Shown: piece after piece, positions 8,787 through 17,950 of the stretch
Position numbering within the stretch: position 1 is the stretch's first letter
How the letters are laid out: each line of letters opens with the position of its first letter
DNA from: Spirosoma sp.
GTDB lineage: Bacteria > Bacteroidota > Bacteroidia > Cytophagales > Spirosomataceae
Length of the DNA stretch: 64,000 bases
Assembly (NCBI RefSeq): GCF_026391055.1
Contig: NZ_JAPLET010000026.1
Span: 917,125-981,124 of the forward strand
Reading direction: 5' to 3'
Made by a program: the position numbers and the translations under genes
Notes under the pieces: model-generated
What the model saw: only the letters and a program-made list of their open reading frames with translations
What the model was told of the DNA's origin: nothing
The model's database searches: none

Positions 8787-11700
8787 ATGAAAGCATCGTT
8801 CTACAGATTTCTGCAGACCGCTTTTCTGGGCACAGTATTATTACTGTGGAGCTTAAACGCTTCTGCCCAGGACCGTCGCCTAACGGGTAAGATCACGGGC
8901 GCTGATGGCCCGGTACCAGGGGCCAACGTTGTACTTAAAGGTACCCAAACGGGTACTGCCACTGATGCTGACGGCAACTATGCACTGAACATTCGGGGTG
9001 CTAGCCCGGTGCTGGTGATATCAGCCATTGGCTTCAAAACGCTGGAAGTAGCTGTAGGTAACCGCACATCGGTTGACGCAACGCTCGAAGACGACGCCAC
9101 CGCCCTGAGCGAGGTTGTTGTAACAGGTTATTCGACAGAAAACCGTCGGGACGTAACCGGCGCGGTATCTACAGTGAAGCCAGCTCAACTGAAAGTTGTG
9201 CCATCAACAAACGTTGAACAGCAGTTGCAGGGCCGGGTAGCTGGTGTAACCGTTATTACCAATGGCCAGCCAGGTACAACCAGTCAGGTTCGGGTACGAG
9301 GTTTCGGTTCGTTTGGTGGTAACCAGCCTTTGTACGTTGTTGATGGTGTACCAACCCAGAGCATCCAGTACATCGCTCCAGATGATATCGAGTCGACTAC
9401 GGTTCTGAAAGATGCGGCTTCGGCATCTGTTTATGGAGCACGTGCTGCATCGGGCGTTATTGTATTGACGACCAAAAAAGGCCAACGCCGGGCTCAGAAA
9501 CTGAGCATTAGCTACGATGGCTTGTATGGTGTTACCGACCCAGGTCATGGTCAGAAAATTCTGACGCCACAGGAACAGGCTGACTGGACCTGGCAGGCCC
9601 GCAAAAACGATATTTTCCAGGCTGGTGGAACGGTTGGTCCAACTAGCTTTACGGGTATTGCCAATGGTCAGTATGGATCAGGACAAACACCTGTTCTGCC
9701 GGATTATTTGCTGGTAGGCGGCCAGACAGGCGTATCAGCATCTGCAGTAAACTTGGAAGCAGAGCGTGCAAAGTATAACATTAACCCTGCCAATGGAGCC
9801 ATTTACAATGTCATTCCTGCAAACAAGGCAGGAACAGACTGGTATGGCGCTATCACTCGCGTAGCTCCCCTGATGCGTCACACACTGGGCTTCTCCGGTG
9901 GCACTGAGTCGAGCCGGTTTTACCTAAGTCTGGGTATGCAGAAACAGGCTGGTATCATCACTTATAACGATTTCTCGCGTTACACTTTACGTGTGAACAC
10001 GGAATTCGATATTACGAAGAAACTGCGGTTCGGTGAGAACATCCAGCTAGCCTATGTGTCTACAACAGGTCTGCAGGGTAGTACAGGAAGCACGCTCGGT
10101 AATGGAACGAACAACAACTCCAGCGTTGCGGCCGACGAAAACGATATCCTCCTGGCGTTCCGTCAGGCACCGATCATCCCTGTGTACAACTCATTTGGTG
10201 GCTATGCCGGTACAGCAGCGTCGGGCTTTAATAACGCCCGGAACCCGGTGGCTAACCGTATCGGAGCAAAGGACAACCTCAACTATAACCTGATTGCCTT
10301 TGGTAATGCTTACTTGGAATATGATGTCATTCCGGCGTTAACGCTGCGCAGTAGCCTGGGCGGAACGTACTTCAGCAATTACGGCAATCAGTATAACCGG
10401 TCTCAGTACGAGAACTCAGAGAACAACACGAACTACGTGTATAACGAATCGGCAAACGTTGGTTTAGCCTGGACGTTCACCAATACGGCCCAGTACAAGC
10501 AAAAGTTTGGCATTCATGACGTTAGTGTTTTAGCAGGTATCGAAGCGCTTAACACCGGAAGTGGTCGCGGCATTAATGGTTCCGGTCTGAACCCATTCAC
10601 GACAGACCCAAACTACGTAACCATTGGCACGACAACGCCGGGCGCTACGCGTGGTGTAAACAGCTACTACGGCAAGGGCAATAACTTCTATTCCCTGTTT
10701 GCTCAGGCGCGTTATACATTCAATGACAAGTATATCCTTACGGGTGTAGTTCGTCGGGATGGTTCGTCGCAGTTTGGCTCTCAGAACCGCTACGGGGTAT
10801 TCCCCGCTATTTCGGCGGCCTGGCGTCTGTCATCTGAAGATTTCATGAAGAACCTGCCCTGGGTTTCTGATTTGAAAGTACGCGGTGGCTATGGTTTGAT
10901 GGGTAACTCGAACTACCTGAGTTCGACAAACCAGTACAATCTGTTTGGTTCCAACGCGGCTAACAGTTACGACATTGCGGGTGCAAACACATCGGTACAG
11001 GCCGGTTACTACCGCAGCCAGATTGGTAATGCTGCCGCTAAGTGGGAAACCAGTATCACTTCAAACATTGGTATAGACGGTGCTTTCTTTAACAATAAAT
11101 TAGAAGTCGTTCTTGACTTCTGGCAGAAAGACACAAAGGACCTGCTCTATCCGCTGGCTCTCCCAGGCGTAGTTGGTGTTCGTGCCAATGCCCCTTACGT
11201 GAACGTGGCCAGCATGCGTAACAAAGGTATTGACCTGCTCGTTACAACGCGGGGCAACGTAGTTGGCGACCTGGGCTATGAGGTTACTGCAGTTGGAAGT
11301 ATCCTGGATAACAAAATCACGGCCATTGCACCATCGGTACCTTACTTCACCGCCAATGGTCAGCGTTTGAGTTCACCTGTTGTTCGCAATCAGCCTGGGC
11401 ATGATCTGTCATCTTTCTATGGCTACAACGTAATTGGCCTCTTCAATAGCAAAGCAGAAGTTGATGGCGCTCCTACGCAACCGGGTGCTGCTCCTGGCCG
11501 TTTCCGTTATCAGGATATTGATGGTAATGGTAAAATCGACGATGACGACCGCACATTCCTGGGAAGCCCGATTCCTAAGTTTACAGGTAGTTTGACGCTG
11601 ACGCTGAAATACAAAGGTTTCGACCTGAACACACAAGTGTATGCTTCGCTTGGTAACAAGATCTTTAACAACTCGAAATGGTATACCGACTTCTATCCCT

Positions 11701-12077
11701 CGTTCCCGGGGGCGGCTGTTAGCCAGCGGGTGAAAGATTCGTGGTTGCCAACGCATACCGACACTAGAGTGCCCATTTTTGAGAACACCTCAAACTTCAG
11801 CACCAACACAGAGTCGAACTCTTACTACGTAGAAAACGGCTCTTATGGCCGGATGCAGTACCTGACGCTGGGCTATACCTTCCCAGCCTCCCTGCTGAAC
11901 CGGGCCAACTTGAGCCGGTTAAGACTGTCGCTGTCTGCTACGAACCTGTTCACAATTACGAAGTACTCCGGTTTAGATCCAGCCGTTGGCGGCTCGGCTG
12001 ACCAAAACTTCGGTATCGACATTGGTAACTATCCCGTTACTCGTGGCTATAACGTAGGCTTGAGCTTCGGTTTCTAA
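8787..12077 (+). CDS. SusC/RagA TonB-dependent outer-membrane transporter (copy 1)
   Basis: A 1096-residue nutrient importer that forms the outer-membrane barrel of a SusCD complex. It has a signal peptide (1-28, ending NASAQ), a carboxypeptidase-regulatory-like beta domain (about 30-105, TGKITGADGPVPGANVVLKG), a TonB-box region with EVVVTGY, the plug domain with LYVVDGVP and the SusC signature DAASASVYGARAASGVIV, and then the 22-strand barrel ending in an aromatic F (LSFGF). The Asp-rich DIDGNGKIDDDDRTFLG near residue 910 is normal for SusC. The SusD partner follows 81 bases on. It is highly similar along its length to the second copy at 14686. The substrate is unknown; the linked epimerase suggests a saccharide. 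Confidence 0.95.
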   Translation: MKASFYRFLQTAFLGTVLLLWSLNASAQDRRLTGKITGADGPVPGANVVLKGTQTGTATDADGNYALNIRGASPVLVISAIGFKTLEVAVGNRTSVDATLEDDATALSEVVVTGYSTENRRDVTGAVSTVKPAQLKVVPSTNVEQQLQGRVAGVTVITNGQPGTTSQVRVRGFGSFGGNQPLYVVDGVPTQSIQYIAPDDIESTTVLKDAASASVYGARAASGVIVLTTKKGQRRAQKLSISYDGLYGVTDPGHGQKILTPQEQADWTWQARKNDIFQAGGTVGPTSFTGIANGQYGSGQTPVLPDYLLVGGQTGVSASAVNLEAERAKYNINPANGAIYNVIPANKAGTDWYGAITRVAPLMRHTLGFSGGTESSRFYLSLGMQKQAGIITYNDFSRYTLRVNTEFDITKKLRFGENIQLAYVSTTGLQGSTGSTLGNGTNNNSSVAADENDILLAFRQAPIIPVYNSFGGYAGTAASGFNNARNPVANRIGAKDNLNYNLIAFGNAYLEYDVIPALTLRSSLGGTYFSNYGNQYNRSQYENSENNTNYVYNESANVGLAWTFTNTAQYKQKFGIHDVSVLAGIEALNTGSGRGINGSGLNPFTTDPNYVTIGTTTPGATRGVNSYYGKGNNFYSLFAQARYTFNDKYILTGVVRRDGSSQFGSQNRYGVFPAISAAWRLSSEDFMKNLPWVSDLKVRGGYGLMGNSNYLSSTNQYNLFGSNAANSYDIAGANTSVQAGYYRSQIGNAAAKWETSITSNIGIDGAFFNNKLEVVLDFWQKDTKDLLYPLALPGVVGVRANAPYVNVASMRNKGIDLLVTTRGNVVGDLGYEVTAVGSILDNKITAIAPSVPYFTANGQRLSSPVVRNQPGHDLSSFYGYNVIGLFNSKAEVDGAPTQPGAAPGRFRYQDIDGNGKIDDDDRTFLGSPIPKFTGSLTLTLKYKGFDLNTQVYASLGNKIFNNSKWYTDFYPSFPGAAVSQRVKDSWLPTHTDTRVPIFENTSNFSTNTESNSYYVENGSYGRMQYLTLGYTFPASLLNRANLSRLRLSLSATNLFTITKYSGLDPAVGGSADQNFGIDIGNYPVTRGYNVGLSFGF

Positions 12078-12158
12078 AACAACGGATTAGCCGTGAGTTT
12101 GGCAATTCAAACTCACGGCTCTAATGAAACATTATCTAATCGTAGGTAAAGTCAAACC

Positions 12159-13907
12159 ATGAAAAAAATCATTCTAAAGGGCACAATCGCAACGCTGGTA
12201 CTTACCATGGTTACGTTTGCCTGTAAAGACAAATTTCTGGATGTACCGGCAACAGGTCAGTTGGCCAGCAATCAGCTAACATCCAAAGCAGGACTTGAGG
12301 GCATACTTCTCTCCTCCTATGCACAATTAAACGGCCGGGGATTTTCTCGGGCAACCAGTTCGTATAACTGGGTACGGGGCAGCGTTTCGGGTGGTGAAGC
12401 AAACAAAGGCTCCAACTCTGGCGATGGCGGTGGTAACACAAACTTTTCAACCTTCCAGCGCTACGAAATATTACCTTCAAATGGTGATATCAACGATAAG
12501 TGGAAGGGAATGTATGAAGGCATCAGCCGGGCCAATGCCGTTCTGCGGACATTACCCTCGGCAAGCGCTGATGTATCAGACGCCGATAAAAAACGGCTGG
12601 CTGCTGAAGCTCGCTTTCTGCGCGGACATTACTATTTTGAGTTGAAGCGGTCGTTTAACATGGTACCATACATAGACGAAACGCTGGATTATGGAGCAGG
12701 TATTGAACTGGTTAAAAACGATGTAGACATCTGGCCAAAAATTGAGGAAGATTTCAAATTCGCACAGGACAACTTACCTGAAGCTCAGGGTGCAGCTGGT
12801 CGGGCTAACAAATGGGCTGCTACAGCTTACTTAGCCAAGACGTACCTGTACCAAAAGAAGTATACGGCGGCTAAACCGCTGTTCGATCAGGTTATTGCCA
12901 ACGGTAAAACCACCAACGGTAAAAAATACGGTTTGGTGGCTAACTATACGGATGTTTTCAACGCGGCAAAAGATAACAGCGAAGAGTCGGTGTTTGCTAT
13001 TCAGGCTGCCGTTAACACGGGTGATGTAGCCAACTCGGCGCAGGAACTGGACCTGAACTTCCCCTATAACACAGGATCGAACGGTCCTGCTGGTTGCTGC
13101 GGATTCTTTGCGCCAAGCTTCGAGCTGGCTAACTCGTTCCGGGTTAATGCAAATGGTCTGCCTCTGTTAGATGGCTCTTATAACAGCGGAGCTAACCAAT
13201 TGAAAAATGATCAGGGTATTGATTCGAAAGCCGCTTTCACACCTGATGCTGGTCCTGTTGATCCTCGCCTTGACTGGTCTATTGGACGCCGTGGTATTCC
13301 TTATCTGGACTGGATGGTTCACCCAGGTCTGGACTGGATTCGTGATCAGAGTTATGCAGGTCCGTTCTCTCCTAAAAAGTTTGTCTTCTACCGGTCTCAG
13401 GACAAAACCCTGACGGATGGTAGTTCCTGGACGGATGGTTACTCGGCTATTAACTACAACATCATCCGTTACGCTGATGTATTGCTGATGGCTGCTGAAA
13501 CTGAAATCGAGGCTGGTAGCCTGGAAGTAGCCCGTGGCTACATCAATCAGGTCAGAACCAGAGCTGCTAACGCCGATGCGTGGGTTAAAACGTCTGATGG
13601 AAAGAATGCAGCTAACTATGTAATCAGTAACTACACAACTCCTTTCGCAAGCAAGGACGATGCCTTGGCGGCTGTTCGGTTCGAACGGAAGCTGGAGCTA
13701 TCGGGAGAAGGTCACCGTTTCTACGACCTTGTTCGTTGGGGCATTGCCGCACCTGTGCTGAACGCGTACCTGAGCTACGAAAGCCAGAAACTGCCATTAG
13801 GTTATTCGGGTGCTAAGTTTACGGCCGGTAAAGATGAGTACTTCCCGATTCCGCAAGTTCAGATGGACCTGCAGAAAGGGATATTTAAGCAAAACCCCGG
13901 TTACTAA
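12159..13907 (+). CDS. SusD/RagB family glycan-binding lipoprotein (copy 1)
   Basis: A 582-residue surface lipoprotein that caps the SusC barrel and binds the substrate. The N-terminal lipobox is TFAC (Cys22) followed by KDKFLDVPATGQL, the usual SusD start. The TPR-like helical half includes AEARFLRGHYYFELKR and KWAATAYLAKTYLYQKKY; the C-terminal part has IRYADVLLMAAETEIEAG and FERKLELSGEGHRFYDLVRWG, then ends KQNPGY as expected. It has a strong hairpin terminator 27 bases after its stop, so susC-susD copy 1 forms its own unit. It is paralogous with 17951-19699, and the CCGFF/CCGFN segment near the middle is shared. Confidence 0.95.
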   Translation: MKKIILKGTIATLVLTMVTFACKDKFLDVPATGQLASNQLTSKAGLEGILLSSYAQLNGRGFSRATSSYNWVRGSVSGGEANKGSNSGDGGGNTNFSTFQRYEILPSNGDINDKWKGMYEGISRANAVLRTLPSASADVSDADKKRLAAEARFLRGHYYFELKRSFNMVPYIDETLDYGAGIELVKNDVDIWPKIEEDFKFAQDNLPEAQGAAGRANKWAATAYLAKTYLYQKKYTAAKPLFDQVIANGKTTNGKKYGLVANYTDVFNAAKDNSEESVFAIQAAVNTGDVANSAQELDLNFPYNTGSNGPAGCCGFFAPSFELANSFRVNANGLPLLDGSYNSGANQLKNDQGIDSKAAFTPDAGPVDPRLDWSIGRRGIPYLDWMVHPGLDWIRDQSYAGPFSPKKFVFYRSQDKTLTDGSSWTDGYSAINYNIIRYADVLLMAAETEIEAGSLEVARGYINQVRTRAANADAWVKTSDGKNAANYVISNYTTPFASKDDALAAVRFERKLELSGEGHRFYDLVRWGIAAPVLNAYLSYESQKLPLGYSGAKFTAGKDEYFPIPQVQMDLQKGIFKQNPGY

Positions 13908-13934
13908 GGCAACTGTTAAAAAACGGTATCAATA

Positions 13935-13969
13935 AAAAAGGCCATCCTGCTCAGCAGGATGGCCTTTTT
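13935..13969 (+). terminator. Intrinsic terminator after SusD copy 1
   Basis: A 16-bp perfect stem (13935-13950 with 13954-13969), loop TCA, flanked by an A tract before and a T tract inside the 3' arm. This is a classic Rho-independent terminator about 27 bases after the susD stop codon. Its position matches the terminator after the second susD. Confidence 0.9.
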
Positions 13970-14024
13970 CCGTTACAAACAATCAACTCCCGGAGCTGCC
14001 ACAGGTATACTCAACAAATAAAAT

Positions 14025-14082
14025 TTCGCGCCGAGCTACGGCAGGGACATAAAGACATACTTGCTTACTGAACTCGCTACGC
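14025..14082 (+). pseudogene. Relic of the AGE epimerase gene start
   Basis: These 58 bases match 20205-20262, inside the 5' end of the intact epimerase gene, at 53 of 58 positions. They translate to FRAELRQGHKDILAY, then a stop codon where the intact gene has Trp, then TRYA. Homology stops at both edges. The 13 bases 14008-14020 just before it also match 19803-19815, which lie before the small gene that precedes the intact epimerase. This is what remains of the downstream flank of an ancestral susCD unit after duplication. Confidence 0.88.
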
Positions 14083-14135
14083 AGCATGTCTAACTAGTAC
14101 CGACCTCATCTAGTACAGAATTGAACAGATTAACG

Positions 14136-14303
14136 CTATTTATCAGGGTATACAGTACCGTTTCGGGAAACAGTAAACTGGCTGAGTGTCGCTTCACCTA
14201 GAATGGGCACTGTTAATTGGTTTTCCCTTCCTTGGGCAAATATCCGGGAATCTTCGTCACTAAGCTGGCTAGCCCCCCTACAAATCAGAAATTCATCATA
14301 TAC
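14136..14303 (-). pseudogene. Possible decayed C-terminal coding fragment, unidentified
   Basis: On the minus strand an open frame of 55 codons ends at a TAG (14136-14138). It has no convincing start codon and is cut upstream by a stop at 14304-14306. The peptide (for example FAQGRENQLTVPILGEATL) looks like protein, and the local GC content and codon use (CGA AAC GGT ACT GTA) resemble the neighbouring genes and not the AT-rich flanks. I read it as a possible fossil of a lost gene end, but chance is not excluded. Confidence 0.3.
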
Positions 14304-14619
14304 TCAAAGTTACTATTTAAATTGTATGTAAAACTACTCAATTCATTTAGTTTAAGTCATAATATATACTACCTGATTATGTAATAGTTAGTATAACAAA
14401 TACTCAAAAACTACATTCTAATTATTCTTTTTACTTAGTTTTCAGAAAAAATTTTACTGTAAATTATACTTACGTAAATATAACTATAACAATTTCATAA
14501 ACATATAACAAAAGCTAATTTATTGATTTACAACAGTTTATTAAAATTTGATTATAACTATTCCAGTATATAATAATATTTTTCTCTTTTCTATATTGCC
14601 TTATTGTTACTTTTTCCCT

Positions 14620-14685
14620 TTGAAATACAATTTCCATTCTATAATATTGACCTGTTTAACCAAATTTTTAACCAACCTAATCTTC
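14620..14685 (+). promoter_or_regulatory. Conserved 66-bp leader of the second susC copy
   Basis: Same elements and same length as the leader at 8721-8786: TTGAAATACAATTT at the left edge, ATAATATTGA in the middle, TTAACCAACCTA near the ATG. This also decides the start codon: the frame is open to 14548, but the conserved leader and signal peptide place the true start at ATG 14686. Confidence 0.5.
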
Positions 14686-17600
14686 ATGAAAGCATCGCTC
14701 TACAGGTTTCTGCAGACCGCTTTTCTGGGCGCAGTACTACTGCTTTGGGGCTTTACAGCCTCTGCCCAAGACCGTCGTGTGACGGGTAAAATTACGGGTA
14801 TTGATGGCCCCGTACCAGGGGCCAACGTTGTTCTGAAAGGAACACAAACCGGGACTGCGACGGATGCAAACGGCGACTATGCAATAAACATCCGGGGAGC
14901 TAATCCGGTACTGGTGGTATCGGCTATTGGCTTCAAAACCCAGGAAATTACGGTGGGGAACCGTACTGCGGTTAACCTCAAACTCGAAGACGATGCTACT
15001 GCGCTGAACGAGGTAATTGTAACGGGTTATACCACAGACAGTAAGCGCGACAATACCGGTGCTGTTTCGACGGTAAAGGCACGTGCGCTAACAGCTGTAC
15101 CCTCGGGTAACGTTGAGCAACAGCTACAGGGCCGCGTTTCTGGTTTAACGGTCATTACAAATGGACAACCCGGAACCGCCAGTCAGGTGCGGATTCGTGG
15201 ATTTGGTGCTTTTGGCGGTAACGAACCTTTGTATGTAGTTGACGGCGTACCCGTTAGCTCTACTAACTTCCTGGCTCCAGACGATATTGAAACCACGACG
15301 GTACTAAAGGACGCGGCTTCGGCGTCTATTTATGGAGCGCGTGCCGCCAATGGTGTAATTGTTTATACCACGAAAAAAGGGTCGAAAACGGCTAAACGGC
15401 TCAGCATTACCTACGATGGTCAATATGGTGTAACAGATCCGGGCAAAGGCCCCAATAACCTGAACCCCAAAGAGTTTGCCGACTGGACCTGGCAACAGTA
15501 TCGGAACACAGCGTACCAGAACGGCACTACGCCTATTTATAGCCACCCGCAGTTTGGTACAGGCAGCACCCCGGTCATTCCTGATTATATCAATGTTGGA
15601 GGCCAGGCTGGTGTTACAGGTAACATTGATTTAGCGGCAGAAAGACTCAAATACAATGTTGATCCTACAGCAGGTGCCATTTATCAGGTAGTACGCGCTA
15701 ACAAAGAAGGCACCGACTGGTTCAAAGCCATCACCCGCCAGGCAGCTCTTCAGCGCCATTCGCTGGGTTTTTCAGGCGGCAGTGAGAACAGTCGTTTTTA
15801 TTTTGGTATGAGCGCACAAACCCAACAGGGTATTTTGCTTGAAAATGACTTCAAGCGATACACCTTCCGGGCTAACAGCGAGTTTAACCTCTCCAAGCGT
15901 GTTCGAATCGGCGAAAACCTTCAGTTTACCTACCTCTCGATTCGGGGTCAGGGTGGTGCTGCGGGTGGTCAGGGTATTGCTGCGGATGAAAACGACTTCA
16001 ACTTAGCCTACCGTATGCCTTCCATCATTCCGATCTATGACGAATTTGGTGGCTATGCCGGTACAGCCGCAAAAGGCTTTAACAACCCACGTAACCCGGT
16101 TGCCAGCCGTCAGGGACAGGCAAACAACAATAACTTCAGCATCAATGGTTTTGGTAACGTTTATGCCGAATATGAACCAATTGATGGATTAACGTTGCGT
16201 ACCAGCCTTGGTGGTCAGATCAATAATAACTATGGTGTGAGCTATGGCCGGATCCAGTATGAGAACTCGGAAAATAACTCAGCCACGAGTTACAACGAAA
16301 ATGCCAGCTACAATTACTCGTACGTATTTACCAATACCGCTAACTACAAGCGCCAGTTTGGGTTGCATAAACTCGATGTATTACTCGGTCAGGAAGCCCT
16401 CAACACGGGTATAGGCCGTAATATGTCAGGTAATGGACAAAATCCTTTTTCGTTCGACCCTAACTTTATCACACTGAACACGGTATCCTCAACGGGCCGG
16501 ACAGTGGGTAGTGGTTATGGCCTGGGCATTAATTTCTATTCCCTCTTTAGTCGGGTAAACTACTCGTTCAACGATAAGTACATTATAACAGGCCTTGTAC
16601 GGAGAGATGGTTCGAGCCGCTTTGGTGCGCAAAACCGCTATGGTGTGTTCCCGGCTGGTTCGGTCGCCTGGCGGATTTCGGGTGAAGAGTTCATGAAAAA
16701 CCTGCCATGGGTTAGCGATCTGAAAATCCGGGGTGGTTACGGTATCATGGGTAACTCAAACAATGTGGACCCGAACAACCAGTTCAACCTGTACACAGCC
16801 AACCTGGGCAACTCAGCCTACGACATCAATGGTAGCAACTCCAGTACTGTAGACGGCTATTATCGGTCACGTATTGGTAACCCTTCAGCTAAATGGGAAA
16901 GCTCCATTACGACCAACATTGGTTTAGATGGTACGTTCTTCAACGGTAAGCTGGATGTTATTCTAGACCTTTGGCAAAAAGATACGAAAGACTTGCTCTT
17001 TCCTGTGCCAATTCCTGACGTAATTGGTAACTACGCGGCTGCCCCATCCGTAAACATTGGGGAAATGCGTAACAAAGGGATTGACCTTCAGATAATCAAC
17101 AGAGGAAAGCTTGGTGGTGAAGTAGGTTACGAAGTTAACGTAACAGCCAGCGTTTTAAGTAATAAGATTGTCTACCTGGCTCCCGGTCTGACTTACCTGA
17201 CCAGCGTAAACCCAGGTTTCCGTGGTATTAACCCTATCCGGAACCAGTTGGGCTACTCCATCTCGTCCTTCTACGGGTACCAGACATTGGGTCTATTCCA
17301 GAGTAAAGAAGAAGTTGCCGCTGCTCCCAAACAGGACGGCGCGGCTCCGGGTCGTTTCCGTTTTGCCGATATCAATGGCGATGGCAAGATTGATGCCGAT
17401 GACCGGACGTTCCTGGGTAGCCCTGTTCCAAAATTCACGGGTGGCTTAAACCTGCGATTTACCTACAAAGGCTTCGATGTTGAAACCTATGCATACACCT
17501 CGATTGGCAACAAAATCTTCAATGTATCGAAGTGGTTCACTGATTTCTACCCCTCGTTTGCCGGGGCGGCTATCAGTGCCCGCGTAAAAGATTCGTGGCT

Positions 17601-17937
17601 GCCAACCAACCCCAATCCAAACGCAACTGTACCCATTTTCGAATCGGCGGCTAACTTTAGTACCAATGGACAGTCGAACTCCTACTACGTAGAAGATGGT
17701 TCGTACTTCCGGTTACAAAACTTCTCGATCGGGTACAATTTCCCGGCATCGCTTCTAAATCGACTGAAGCTACAGCGCGTTCGGGTATTTGCTTCAACCA
17801 ATAACTTGTTAACGATTACCAAATACTCGGGCATTGATCCAGGTGTAGGTGGTAACGCCGATACTAACTTCGGTATCGATGTAGGTAACTATCCCTTAAC
17901 ACGGCAGTTCACAGGCGGTTTGAGCATTGGCTTCTAA
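14686..17937 (+). CDS. SusC/RagA TonB-dependent outer-membrane transporter (copy 2)
   Basis: A 1083-residue paralogue of the 8787 gene. The signal peptide MKASLYRFLQTAFLGAVLLL is almost identical to copy 1, followed by the same carboxypeptidase-regulatory-like domain, EVIVTGYTTDSKRDNTGAV, LYVVDGVPVSSTNFL, DAASASIYGARAANGVIV and the barrel ending LSIGF. The frame is open further upstream, but the extra residues have no signal-peptide logic and overlap the conserved leader, so ATG 14686 is chosen. The second SusD starts 13 bases after the stop, a tighter spacing than in copy 1. Differences are concentrated in loop regions, as expected if the two systems now take up different ligands. Confidence 0.95.
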   Translation: MKASLYRFLQTAFLGAVLLLWGFTASAQDRRVTGKITGIDGPVPGANVVLKGTQTGTATDANGDYAINIRGANPVLVVSAIGFKTQEITVGNRTAVNLKLEDDATALNEVIVTGYTTDSKRDNTGAVSTVKARALTAVPSGNVEQQLQGRVSGLTVITNGQPGTASQVRIRGFGAFGGNEPLYVVDGVPVSSTNFLAPDDIETTTVLKDAASASIYGARAANGVIVYTTKKGSKTAKRLSITYDGQYGVTDPGKGPNNLNPKEFADWTWQQYRNTAYQNGTTPIYSHPQFGTGSTPVIPDYINVGGQAGVTGNIDLAAERLKYNVDPTAGAIYQVVRANKEGTDWFKAITRQAALQRHSLGFSGGSENSRFYFGMSAQTQQGILLENDFKRYTFRANSEFNLSKRVRIGENLQFTYLSIRGQGGAAGGQGIAADENDFNLAYRMPSIIPIYDEFGGYAGTAAKGFNNPRNPVASRQGQANNNNFSINGFGNVYAEYEPIDGLTLRTSLGGQINNNYGVSYGRIQYENSENNSATSYNENASYNYSYVFTNTANYKRQFGLHKLDVLLGQEALNTGIGRNMSGNGQNPFSFDPNFITLNTVSSTGRTVGSGYGLGINFYSLFSRVNYSFNDKYIITGLVRRDGSSRFGAQNRYGVFPAGSVAWRISGEEFMKNLPWVSDLKIRGGYGIMGNSNNVDPNNQFNLYTANLGNSAYDINGSNSSTVDGYYRSRIGNPSAKWESSITTNIGLDGTFFNGKLDVILDLWQKDTKDLLFPVPIPDVIGNYAAAPSVNIGEMRNKGIDLQIINRGKLGGEVGYEVNVTASVLSNKIVYLAPGLTYLTSVNPGFRGINPIRNQLGYSISSFYGYQTLGLFQSKEEVAAAPKQDGAAPGRFRFADINGDGKIDADDRTFLGSPVPKFTGGLNLRFTYKGFDVETYAYTSIGNKIFNVSKWFTDFYPSFAGAAISARVKDSWLPTNPNPNATVPIFESAANFSTNGQSNSYYVEDGSYFRLQNFSIGYNFPASLLNRLKLQRVRVFASTNNLLTITKYSGIDPGVGGNADTNFGIDVGNYPLTRQFTGGLSIGF

Positions 17938-17950
17938 TCAAAAACATCAA

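Noticed and set aside
11511..11566. Asp-rich DIDGNGKIDDDD stretch of SusC as a calcium-binding novelty
   Set aside because: This Asp-rich motif is a standard conserved block of SusC-type proteins and is also in the second copy, so it is not special here.
14548..14685. 46-residue N-terminal extension of the second SusC
   Set aside because: The extension is encoded by the AT-rich leader that is conserved as non-coding sequence before the first SusC; the signal peptide begins at 14686.
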